Assembly: GCA_002287035.1 (NCBI GenBank)
Contig: NSKG01000007.1
Span: forward strand, 1 to 64,000
Source: Pseudomonas sp. WN033
Lineage (GTDB): Bacteria; Pseudomonadota; Gammaproteobacteria; Pseudomonadales; Pseudomonadaceae
Direction of reading: 5' to 3'
Length of the DNA stretch: 64,000 nt
A model generated the notes under the pieces. That model did no database searches and was not told the origin of the DNA. It saw only the letters and a program-made list of their open reading frames with translations. Positions 56,704 to 64,000 of the stretch are shown here, piece after piece (the stretch's first letter is position 1; every line of letters begins with the position of its first letter). Both the position numbers and the translations under genes were made by a program.

Positions 56704-58881
56704 CTACCAGCGGTAGCTGAGGCTGGCGACCAGATTGCGGCGGTTGCCATACCAGCAGTAATAGTCACAGGTCGCGACATATTTCTTGTCGCTCAGGTTG
56801 TTGCCATTGAGCTGCAAGCGCAGATTCTGCCAGTCGTAACTGAGCATGGCGTCGTAGACCGTGTATGAGGGCACCTTCAGGCTTTCCACATTGTCGCCGT
56901 AGCTGGCCCCGACATAGCGTGCCCCAGCACCAAAGCCCAGGCCGTCTAGCACCCCGCCACGGACCTGATAATGCGCCCACAGCGAAGCCAGCTTGTCCGA
57001 CACCTGCGAGGGCGTCTTGCCCTTTTCCGCCACTGCATTGCCAGTCTTGGTGGTTTCGGCATCGAGCAGCGTCAGGGCACCGACCAGACTCAGTGCCGGG
57101 GTGACATTGGCGACGGCTTCCAGCTCCAGGCCACGCACCCGAACCTCACCAACCTGTTGGGTCACTGCCGGCGCACCAGCCGCCTTACGCACGTTCTCCT
57201 GGGTCAACTCGAACAGCGCGGCATTGAAGCTGCCATTGAATCCGGGCGGCTGATATTTCAGGCCCAGTTCATACTGCTCGCCGGTTTCCGGCTTGAACGC
57301 CCGACCATCGGGGGCAACGTCGGTGACTGGCAGAAAGAACTGCGAATAGCTGGCGTAGGGTGTCAGGCCATTGTCAAACAGATAGGCGACCCCGCCATTC
57401 CAGGTGATCTCGTCGTCCTTGGCCTGATTGCCGGCACCGGTGGTGCGATTATCGAAATCGAACTTGGCCCGGTCGTGCCGAGCGCCCAGCAGGAACACCC
57501 AGCGCTGATCGTACTTGAGCTGGTTCTGGGCATAGACCCCAACCTGATCAACCTTGCTGCGCTTTTCTTCCAGAGCAAAATCGAACGGCACCTGGGTATA
57601 ACCGGGGTTGAAGATGTTCAGCGTGGCCGGATACAGCGGCCAGCCGTTGGGGCTGCTGTCCTTGACCTTCAGTCGCTGGTAGTCAGCACCCAGCAGCAGC
57701 GTGCTTTCCCAGACGCCGGACTGCCACTGGCCAACCAGGCGATTGTCGACCGACAGATTGTCGGCCTCGCCATCGGCATAACTCAAACCACGCACCAGCT
57801 CGCCGGCCGGCAAATCGGCCCAGAAGAAAAAGAACAGCTGGCGCAGATCAACATCGATATGCCCGTAACGCAGGTTCTGCTGAGCGCTCCAGGTGTCGTT
57901 GAAGCGGTGATTGAGCTCATAACCCAGGGTGTACTGGCTGCGCTCGAACTTTTCATAGTCGGGCAGACCGACTGCGGTATCGGTATCGATCTTGCCTAGA
58001 GGATGGCGCCGCACCGTGCCTTCAGCCGGCAGAAACTGCAGCATGGGATCACCGCTGTCCTTCTGGAAGCTGGCCAGCAGGGTCAGTTCGGTGACCTCGC
58101 TCGGCTTGAGGGTCAGCGACGGCGCGATCAGCAAGCGATCGTTGTCGACGTCGTCAACCTGGGTGCCGCTTTCGCGCGCCAGCGCGGTGACCCGATACAA
58201 CACCTGCGGGTTGTCGTTGAGCGGGCCGGTGACGTCCAGATTGAGCTGGCGCCGATCGAAGCTGCCGGCCTGAATACCAACCTCGCCAAAGGCGCTCTCG
58301 CTCGGGCGTTTGCTGACCAGATTGATCACCCCGCCCGGCGGCGTCTGGCCGTACAGCACCGAGGAAGCCCCGCGCAGCACCTCAACCCGCTCAAGCTGGT
58401 AAGGGTCGATCTGCCAGCTGTAGAAACCGCTGGAGTAAACCCGGGTACTGTCATGGAACAGGCCGAAGTTGGCCTGCTTGAAACCGCGAATGATGAACCA
58501 GTCCTGCTTGTTGTCTTCACCGAAGTAACCAGCCTGTACGCCGGGGGTGTACTTGAGCGCATCGCTGATGCTGAGGACGTTGCGATCCTCCATCTGCTGG
58601 CGAGTCACCACCGAGACCGAACGCGGAATCTCGTTCAGCGGAGTATCGGTCTTGGTGCCGGTCAGGGTATTGCTGGCGACATACCCGGTATCCGGACCGT
58701 GCGGGTCTGCCTGTTCACCGATGACCGTGGTTGGCGCCAGGACCGCGCTGTCCTGGGCATTGGCGTTAAGCGCCAGGCAGGCCAGCCCAACACCCAGCGC
58801 TATGGCCAGAGGGGACAACAGGTTGTTTTCAGCGACGACAGCAGCCGGCACAACAGGCCGGCACAGAACGGAACGGGACAT
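56704..58881 (-). CDS. TonB-dependent ferric-siderophore receptor, FhuA-like
   Basis: Outer-membrane receptor of 725 residues. The N-terminal signal region (LSPLAIALGVGLACLALNANA) is followed by the TonB-box region TTVIGEQ, the plug with RSVSVVTRQQMEDRNV and IIRGFKQANFGLFHDS, VLRGASSVLYGQTPPGG, and the barrel ending NRRNLVASLSYRW with the terminal aromatic residue. A C-terminal CDYYCWYGN segment is typical of ferrichrome receptors. Operon with the FhuF-type reductase; Fur-like site upstream. Ferrichrome-type ligand is inferred. Confidence 0.9.
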   Translation of the reverse strand: MSRSVLCRPVVPAAVVAENNLLSPLAIALGVGLACLALNANAQDSAVLAPTTVIGEQADPHGPDTGYVASNTLTGTKTDTPLNEIPRSVSVVTRQQMEDRNVLSISDALKYTPGVQAGYFGEDNKQDWFIIRGFKQANFGLFHDSTRVYSSGFYSWQIDPYQLERVEVLRGASSVLYGQTPPGGVINLVSKRPSESAFGEVGIQAGSFDRRQLNLDVTGPLNDNPQVLYRVTALARESGTQVDDVDNDRLLIAPSLTLKPSEVTELTLLASFQKDSGDPMLQFLPAEGTVRRHPLGKIDTDTAVGLPDYEKFERSQYTLGYELNHRFNDTWSAQQNLRYGHIDVDLRQLFFFFWADLPAGELVRGLSYADGEADNLSVDNRLVGQWQSGVWESTLLLGADYQRLKVKDSSPNGWPLYPATLNIFNPGYTQVPFDFALEEKRSKVDQVGVYAQNQLKYDQRWVFLLGARHDRAKFDFDNRTTGAGNQAKDDEITWNGGVAYLFDNGLTPYASYSQFFLPVTDVAPDGRAFKPETGEQYELGLKYQPPGFNGSFNAALFELTQENVRKAAGAPAVTQQVGEVRVRGLELEAVANVTPALSLVGALTLLDAETTKTGNAVAEKGKTPSQVSDKLASLWAHYQVRGGVLDGLGFGAGARYVGASYGDNVESLKVPSYTVYDAMLSYDWQNLRLQLNGNNLSDKKYVATCDYYCWYGNRRNLVASLSYRW

Positions 58882-58921
58882 GAAAGGCGACCTCAGGGAA
58901 TTATTGTCGCCAATCTAAACC

Positions 58922-58938
58922 ATTATCATTTAGATAAT
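58922..58938 (-). promoter_or_regulatory. Fur-box-like inverted repeat upstream of the siderophore receptor
   Basis: ATTATCATTTAGATAAT has ATTATC and GATAAT hexamers five bases apart, the half-site of the Fur box. It lies about 40 bases before the receptor start, in the right place for iron repression. Confidence 0.6.
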
Positions 58939-58942
58939 CAAA

Positions 58943-60730
58943 TCAATCTGTAACACTGGACAGCTTCTTCAGGGTTTCCGCCAGTTGATTGATCCGTGCC
59001 ACTGTATCGGACAGCAGCTCGTCAATCTCCTTGGCCGAACCGCTGGAACGCTGCGCCAGTTGCCGTACCTCATCGGCTACCACGGCAAAACCGCGCCCGG
59101 CCTCACCAGCACGCGCTGCCTCAATGGCAGCGTTGAGCGACAGCAGATTGGTCTGCGCGGCAATACCGTTGATGGTCGAAACAATTGCGCTGATACGCTG
59201 ATTTGAGCCGACCACCTGCTGCATAGCCTGGTTGGTTTGCTCGATGGTCTGCATGCGTAGCGAGTTGTCGGTACCGAACATCACGAACTTGCTGATCTTG
59301 CCGTCAAACCCGCGTACCGGATTGAAACTTGCGCCGAGCCAGCAGACCTCTCCAGAGCGGGTCGCCAGACGAACATCCCGATGCAAACCAGCACCATCAC
59401 GCAGACGATGCAGTTCCTCTTCACCCAGAATGCGTTCAAGCCGGGCAATCTCGGCTGGCAGCTCACCAGCCGAGTGATAACCCAGATGTTTTAGAATAAA
59501 GGGGTTGGCTTCAAGGATCTGACCGTCAACCGCCCATTCCATCACTGCATTGGCCGCGCCGATCGCATCCAGCTTGACGGTGAAGTCCAGCGCCTTGAGC
59601 TTGGTATCGGTAATGTTGGTCTGAATCGAAATGAACCGTTCAAGCTGTCCTGCGTCATTGAATACCGGATTAATCGCCAGCGAGATCCAGTAGGCCTTGC
59701 CCTGGCGGTTGTAATTTAGGATCTCGTCATAGAACGGCTCACGAGCCTGGAGTTTGGCCCGAATACCGGCCACCGTGGCCGGGTCGGTATGTTCACCCTG
59801 GAGAAAATCACCTGGCTTGCGGCCACGAATTTCATCCAGAACATAACCGGTCAGGCGCTCAAATCCGGGATTTACGTACTCGATGCGTCCGTCAGCGTCA
59901 GCAATGATCACCGAGTTGTCGGTCTCATCGGCCACCAGTGACAACAACCGCACCCTTTCACGCTGCTGAACCTCGGCGGTCACGTCCTTGACGAAGGCGG
60001 TGTACAGGGTCTTGCCCTCAAGCTGAACCTTGGACAATGACAGGCTGCCCCAGACCTGACGCCCATCCTTGCGCTCAATCGCCACCTCGCGCGAAGTGCC
60101 GACGATCTTGTCGACCCCGGTGCGGCGGTTGGCATTGACCATGTCGTCATGTCGACTCTGAATCGCCTGCGGTACCAGCATTTTCACGTTGCGCCCCAGC
60201 ACCTCATCGGCGCTGTAACCCCACAACCGCTCGGCGGCCTTATTGTAGAAGGTGACATTGTTGTGTTCGTCGATACTGACTACCGCATCGATGCTCTGCT
60301 CAAGAATCTGGCGAATGCTCTCACGGGCATTGCGCTCGCGGGTGATGTCCTTGACGAAGGCGGTGTAGGTAATCCGGGCACCGACCTTGACCTTGGACAG
60401 TGACAGGCTGGCCCAGACCTTACCGCCATCGGGCCGCTCAATCAGCACCTCGCGCGAGGTGCCGACGATCTTATCGACTCCGGTATTGCGATTGGCATTG
60501 ACCAAATCATCGTGGCGACTCTGAATTGCCTGCGGTACCAGCATGCTGACATTGCGTCCGAGCACCTGGGAACGGGGTATACCCCAGAGCTGTTCAGCAG
60601 CGGCGTTGAAGAACGTGACACAGTTATTGGTATCGATCGATACTACTGCGTCCAAGGCCTGTTCGAGCACCTGGACCTGAGCGTTGGCAAAAAACGGAAA
60701 AATGGATCGCAAGCGAGATATCAACAGCAT
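58943..60730 (-). CDS. Soluble four-PAS chemoreceptor-like protein
   Basis: A 595-residue protein with no transmembrane segment. PAS1 (about 23-130) and PAS2 (142-251) are near copies: each has [19 protein letters not shown] and [13 protein letters not shown], 119 residues apart. PAS3 (262-378) has a LOV-like DFLQGEH without the photoactive Cys. PAS4 follows (388-490). The C-terminal signalling hairpin (500-595) has [20 protein letters not shown] and [16 protein letters not shown] but is short. It resembles BdlA-type sensors of P. aeruginosa, linked to biofilm dispersion; the input is unknown. Confidence 0.85.
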   Translation of the reverse strand: MLLISRLRSIFPFFANAQVQVLEQALDAVVSIDTNNCVTFFNAAAEQLWGIPRSQVLGRNVSMLVPQAIQSRHDDLVNANRNTGVDKIVGTSREVLIERPDGGKVWASLSLSKVKVGARITYTAFVKDITRERNARESIRQILEQSIDAVVSIDEHNNVTFYNKAAERLWGYSADEVLGRNVKMLVPQAIQSRHDDMVNANRRTGVDKIVGTSREVAIERKDGRQVWGSLSLSKVQLEGKTLYTAFVKDVTAEVQQRERVRLLSLVADETDNSVIIADADGRIEYVNPGFERLTGYVLDEIRGRKPGDFLQGEHTDPATVAGIRAKLQAREPFYDEILNYNRQGKAYWISLAINPVFNDAGQLERFISIQTNITDTKLKALDFTVKLDAIGAANAVMEWAVDGQILEANPFILKHLGYHSAGELPAEIARLERILGEEELHRLRDGAGLHRDVRLATRSGEVCWLGASFNPVRGFDGKISKFVMFGTDNSLRMQTIEQTNQAMQQVVGSNQRISAIVSTINGIAAQTNLLSLNAAIEAARAGEAGRGFAVVADEVRQLAQRSSGSAKEIDELLSDTVARINQLAETLKKLSSVTD

Positions 60731-60842
60731 CTGTCCTCTCTTTAAACAGTGCAGCTTTATGGTTATAAATCTTAGAGTAGGCTAGCTTGCCGTACTGTCA
60801 AAAAAGCGACCCCCAGGCTCCGAAACTTTGGCCGCACCGTAC

Positions 60843-61973
60843 TTAACCTTGCTCCAAGCCGATCCACTGTCGCAATTGCCGTAATTGACCAGGGTCTTGG
60901 GCCAGACCAGCCTCCAGAGCGGCAATGCGCATGATGACCCGATCCTTGCGCAGACTGCCGGCCGGCAGTCTGAACAGCGCGCCGATCAGCTCGCGCAATG
61001 GGAATGGCAAGCGCAGCCGGGTTTTCAGGGCGTTGCCAAACCCAGGCCCGAAGCGGGTCAGCAAGACTTCAAGACTGGCACGATCACAGACCGCTCCGCC
61101 ATAGTTGAAATAGTTCTGGATCGCGCACAGAACCGCCAGCTCACCCAGGCGACTGAGCTCCACCGCCGTGAGCATTTGCTCGGTAGCCAGCCCCTGCGGG
61201 CGGGCCAATGAATTCAGGATTTCACCGAGCCCACTTTGCTGCGCCAGCAACTGCCCGGCCAGTTGCTGCAGATCGGTGTGCGTCAGACCCGGCTGGGTAT
61301 GAGCCAACTGGTGGGCCAGCCGGACGCACTCGACCGGGCCCAGACGCTTGATCGCGGCCTCCAGGCTCAGACAGTCGAAGCCACCGTCGGCATGCTCATG
61401 GCGGTTGGCCCTGCTCAACCACTCAGCGGCCAGCAGCGGCTCCTGGCGCGCCATGCGCCACAGCTCGGAGGGCTCACAGCGCGCCGTCCAGTGCAGCACA
61501 CTCTGGCGGTGGGCCGGCTCACACCAGGGGATGAACAGTGCCTGCTCCGGTCGCTGGGTAAGAAAGTGCTCCAGGCTGTCGAGCTGCATGGGCGCAGCCG
61601 TAGGCTGCCCGTGTCCCTGCATAACCTTGCCCAGGCGCTCGATCAGCACCTCGACGCTAAAGGGCTTGGCAATGAAGTCTGTAATCCCTGCATCCCGAGC
61701 GGCCAGTACGGTCGCGCGGTCGATGCTGGCCGTCAGCAGCACCCGGCTGCTGGCCGGGCTGCGCTGGCGAGCCACCCGTATCGCCTCGAGCCCACTGGCA
61801 TCAGGCAAGTGCAGGTCGGCCAGCAGCAAATCGACCGGCCGGGCCTTGAGCTGATTGAGGCAGTCGCGCACATTGCCAAAGCGCAGTACCCGCGCATCAC
61901 TGGCAACATGTCCAATTACCTGCGCCAGCAGTTCGGCAATCCACTCATCGTCTTCGACGATAATGACGTTCAA
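60843..61973 (-). CDS. Response regulator with HDOD output domain
   Basis: A 376-residue protein: an N-terminal receiver (VIIVEDDEWIAELL, phospho-acceptor Asp in LLLADLHLPDASG, KPFS) and a C-terminal HDOD domain (about 150-376; LSLEAAIKRLGPVECVRLAHQLAHT). A TTG start at 61973 overlaps the preceding stop as TTGA, with GGAG about ten bases upstream; the longer frame to 62108 lies inside the GGEEF gene and is not used. HDOD proteins often tie cyclic-di-GMP or stress signals to motility. Confidence 0.83.
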   Translation of the reverse strand: MNVIIVEDDEWIAELLAQVIGHVASDARVLRFGNVRDCLNQLKARPVDLLLADLHLPDASGLEAIRVARQRSPASSRVLLTASIDRATVLAARDAGITDFIAKPFSVEVLIERLGKVMQGHGQPTAAPMQLDSLEHFLTQRPEQALFIPWCEPAHRQSVLHWTARCEPSELWRMARQEPLLAAEWLSRANRHEHADGGFDCLSLEAAIKRLGPVECVRLAHQLAHTQPGLTHTDLQQLAGQLLAQQSGLGEILNSLARPQGLATEQMLTAVELSRLGELAVLCAIQNYFNYGGAVCDRASLEVLLTRFGPGFGNALKTRLRLPFPLRELIGALFRLPAGSLRKDRVIMRIAALEAGLAQDPGQLRQLRQWIGLEQG

Positions 61974-63616
61974 GTTGGCAGCACTCCAATCACCCGGTTG
62001 CGGCCTTGCTGCTTGGCCTGATACAGATGCTGGTCGGCCAGCTCCAGCGGCTCGTCCAGACACCAATCCGGCGCCTCGCAGGCGCTGATACCGGCACTGA
62101 AGGTACACTGAAACAGCTTTGAGCCACTGCTGAATTGCAACGCCGAGAAAGCCTCGCGGATGCTGTCCAGAATCGCCTTGGCATCAGCCGCTGCACAGTT
62201 GGGCAACACAGCGACAAACTCCTCACCGCCGTAGCGACCGATCCGGTCAATTCGCCGCAGACGCTGACGCAGCAGATTGGCCAGCGCCCGAATCACGGTA
62301 TCGCCAACCGCATGCCCATGGTTGTCGTTAACCGACTTGAAGTGGTCGATATCGATCATTGCGATACTCACTGGCTGCTGAGTGCGCAAGGCGCGCTCGA
62401 CTTCCAGCTCAACCTGTTCCTTGATGTCGGCATGCTTGAGCAGCCCGGTCATGCTGTCGCGCGCCAGCGCCTGGCTGACCAGGCGGGCACGCTGGGCCCG
62501 GGCATAAACCGTGGTCAACAGTGCCGCATCACTGATCGGCTTGCTGACGAAATCGTCACCAGCCTTAAGCAGAGCAGCCATCTGCGCGACGGTATCAGTT
62601 TCCGCCGACAGATAAATGATCGGCACCCGCAGCCAGTTGTCGTTCAGCCGGATCATCTGCGCCAGCTCAATGCCACTGTAGTTGGGCATGTTGATGTCCA
62701 TCAGCACCACGTCAGGCTGAAAGGCGTTCATTCGCTTGATCAGTTGTGCCGGGTCGAGCACGGTCTCCACGCGCATCCCGGCGTTGTCGAGAATGGCCTT
62801 GAAGCGCTCTGCCAGTTCCTGATCGTCATCCACCACCAGCACCCGGAACGGGTCGTCCTGCTGGACCTCGAAACTGCGCCGCAGGCGGTTTTCCAGTACG
62901 GTCAGGTCTACCGGTTTGGTGAAGAACCCGCGCGCGCCAGCCCTTACCGCCTCGAGCCTGGCGGCAAATGCCGAGTCGGTGCTGATGGCAATCACCGGCA
63001 GGGGCGTATTGCGCCCGGCCTGCCAGCGCTGCAGCGCGCCCAGGGCCTGATGGCCGGCCACCTCGGGACTGATGTCGATGATCAATGCCGCGTATTGGTC
63101 GCTGTCCAACTGGGCGATCAGGCTGTCGGCCTGCTCCAGAGTGGTGACCCGATAGCCGAAGTTGCTCAGGGTCTGGCTCGTCTGACGCGCCAGTTCAGGA
63201 TCGTGCTCAAGCATCAGGATATGCTGCTGCCCCTGCTCATCAGGGACCGCCGATTCCAGCGGCTGGCTGTCCTGCGGTTCGGGCCGGCTCTGATTGAGCA
63301 ACTGCGGCAACTGGCACAACCCCTCGCGCAGGCGCTTGCGAGCCTCACCGGCAGCCGCTGGGTCCGCCAGGCAGTGCTTGGTCAACTGCTCCAGCTCCCG
63401 GGCTCGCTCGCCCAGCGCCGCATGACCAAAGGTGCCTGCCGAGCCCGCCAGCTTGTGCAGCTGGCCTTGCAGTTGCTGCAGGACAGGCTCGACCTGCTTG
63501 GCATCCTGCAGTTGCTCGGCCTGGCGCACCAGCTCCGGCAGTTCCTGCTCCAGCCGCTTGCGAAAAGCCTGGCCCAGCTCGGCCAGTTGAGCTTTCAACT
63601 GTTCAGTGTTCGACAT
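61970..63616 (-). CDS. HPt-REC-REC-GGEEF diguanylate cyclase
   Basis: A 548-residue signalling protein, start at 63616 (MSNTEQLKAQ). An N-terminal HPt module with His54 (LHKLAGSAGTFGH) precedes two receivers. REC1 (about 136-250) is unusual in having Glu-His-Asp (LEHDPE) for the acidic pocket; REC2 (about 262-380) is canonical (VVDDDQE, LMDINMPNYSG). The GGDEF domain has an active GGEEF (463-467) and an RxxD inhibitory site (RRID) five residues before it, so cyclic-di-GMP synthesis with product inhibition is expected. Overlaps neighbours on both sides. Confidence 0.88.
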   Translation of the reverse strand: MSNTEQLKAQLAELGQAFRKRLEQELPELVRQAEQLQDAKQVEPVLQQLQGQLHKLAGSAGTFGHAALGERARELEQLTKHCLADPAAAGEARKRLREGLCQLPQLLNQSRPEPQDSQPLESAVPDEQGQQHILMLEHDPELARQTSQTLSNFGYRVTTLEQADSLIAQLDSDQYAALIIDISPEVAGHQALGALQRWQAGRNTPLPVIAISTDSAFAARLEAVRAGARGFFTKPVDLTVLENRLRRSFEVQQDDPFRVLVVDDDQELAERFKAILDNAGMRVETVLDPAQLIKRMNAFQPDVVLMDINMPNYSGIELAQMIRLNDNWLRVPIIYLSAETDTVAQMAALLKAGDDFVSKPISDAALLTTVYARAQRARLVSQALARDSMTGLLKHADIKEQVELEVERALRTQQPVSIAMIDIDHFKSVNDNHGHAVGDTVIRALANLLRQRLRRIDRIGRYGGEEFVAVLPNCAAADAKAILDSIREAFSALQFSSGSKLFQCTFSAGISACEAPDWCLDEPLELADQHLYQAKQQGRNRVIGVLPT

Positions 63617-63995
63617 TCCATTGCTCCCAGAGGGCCCTAATCTCGGCCGCCAGTTGCATAGGGTCAAACGGCTTGGTGATAACCCCAACTGCCCCCAGGG
63701 CGCGGTAGCCTTCAACTTCCTGGCTCTGGACCTTGGCGGTCATGAATACCACCGGGGTGTACAGCAGCCCAGGCAACTCCCGCAATCGCTCCAGCGTTTG
63801 CGGCCCGTCCATTCCCGGCATCATCACATCCAGCAGTACCAGATCGGGGGCGAAGGCTTCAGCAACGGCCAGGCCGGCCGCTCCACCGTCACAGGTCTTG
63901 ACCTCAAATCCGCCCACCACTTCCAGGGCAATCCGGGCAATTTCCTGGATCGATGGGTCATCCTCGATATGCAAGATGCGCTGTAGCTGGCTCAT
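63603..63995 (-). CDS. Single-domain response regulator
   Basis: A 130-residue stand-alone receiver: HIEDDPSIQEIARIALE, phospho-acceptor Asp in LVLLDVMMPGMDGPQ, MTAK and TKPFD. It has no output domain, so it probably passes phosphate to the HPt module of the next gene, whose start overlaps its end by 14 bases. The start at 63995 is just inside the window edge, so anything upstream is not visible. Confidence 0.88.
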   Translation of the reverse strand: MSQLQRILHIEDDPSIQEIARIALEVVGGFEVKTCDGGAAGLAVAEAFAPDLVLLDVMMPGMDGPQTLERLRELPGLLYTPVVFMTAKVQSQEVEGYRALGAVGVITKPFDPMQLAAEIRALWEQWNVEH

Positions 63996-64000
63996 GGTCC

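Noticed and set aside
56971-57999. A 342-residue plus-strand frame over the siderophore receptor
   Set aside because: Shadow of the receptor barrel on the other strand, with no recognisable motif.
62135-63640. A 501-residue plus-strand frame over the GGEEF gene
   Set aside because: Antisense to a gene with clear HPt, receiver and GGEEF motifs; no independent support.

Overview
The window looks like a chromosomal segment of a Pseudomonadaceae bacterium, high in G+C. Positions about 325 to 24250 carry the gene order maeB, M48 lipoprotein, nuclease, rpmE, priA, argS, SPOR protein, hslVU, DUF971, phaC1-phaZ-phaC2-phaD, phaF-phaI, ubiE-ubiJ-ubiB, hisIE, tatABC, rsmE, which from memory is the conserved PA5046 to PA5071 order of Pseudomonas aeruginosa. 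A secreted polyester hydrolase at 41607-42536 resembles the PE-H enzyme of the P. aestusnigri group, which points to Halopseudomonas (formerly the P. pertucinogena lineage). The species cannot be named from the sequence alone.

Layout. (1) 1-24246: housekeeping block. It holds malic enzyme, translation and replication-restart genes, the heat-shock protease HslVU behind a sigma32-like promoter, the complete medium-chain-length polyhydroxyalkanoate (PHA) cluster behind a sigma54-like promoter, ubiquinone biosynthesis, histidine steps 2-3 and the Tat translocase. (2) 24243-40634: accessory and metabolic genes. These include an OsmC protein, a GlxA-type regulator, an HxlR regulator with an operator-like palindrome in front of an atypical SDR, a DsbA-family isomerase, D-aminoacyl-tRNA deacylase, prolyl iminopeptidase, an FMN glutamate-synthase-like enzyme, an AraC regulator with an acetylpolyamine deacetylase and a polyamine-binding protein, and several membrane or lipoproteins. 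(3) 40649-43861: a secreted alpha/beta hydrolase, the type IIa PET-hydrolase-like enzyme and a GST-family protein, all on the minus strand. (4) 44152-52950: typA, thiI and the nitrogen-control locus glnA / DUF4124 / ntrB / ntrC with recognisable sigma54 and NtrC sites. (5) 53063-58938: a MarR regulator, a YncD/PqqU-like TonB receptor, and a ferric-siderophore receptor plus FhuF reductase with a Fur-like box. (6) 58943-63995: a soluble four-PAS chemoreceptor-like protein, then a three-gene phosphorelay/cyclic-di-GMP cluster (REC, HPt-REC-REC-GGEEF, REC-HDOD).

The most notable item is the polyester hydrolase. Its catalytic triad, the two disulfides of the type II class, the three-residue loop insertion and the Tyr in place of Ser next to the catalytic His can all be read from the sequence. 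The same window encodes a full PHA synthesis and mobilisation cluster, so this region both makes an intracellular polyester and can attack extracellular ones. No CRISPR array, prophage, complete insertion sequence, rRNA or tRNA gene was recognised.
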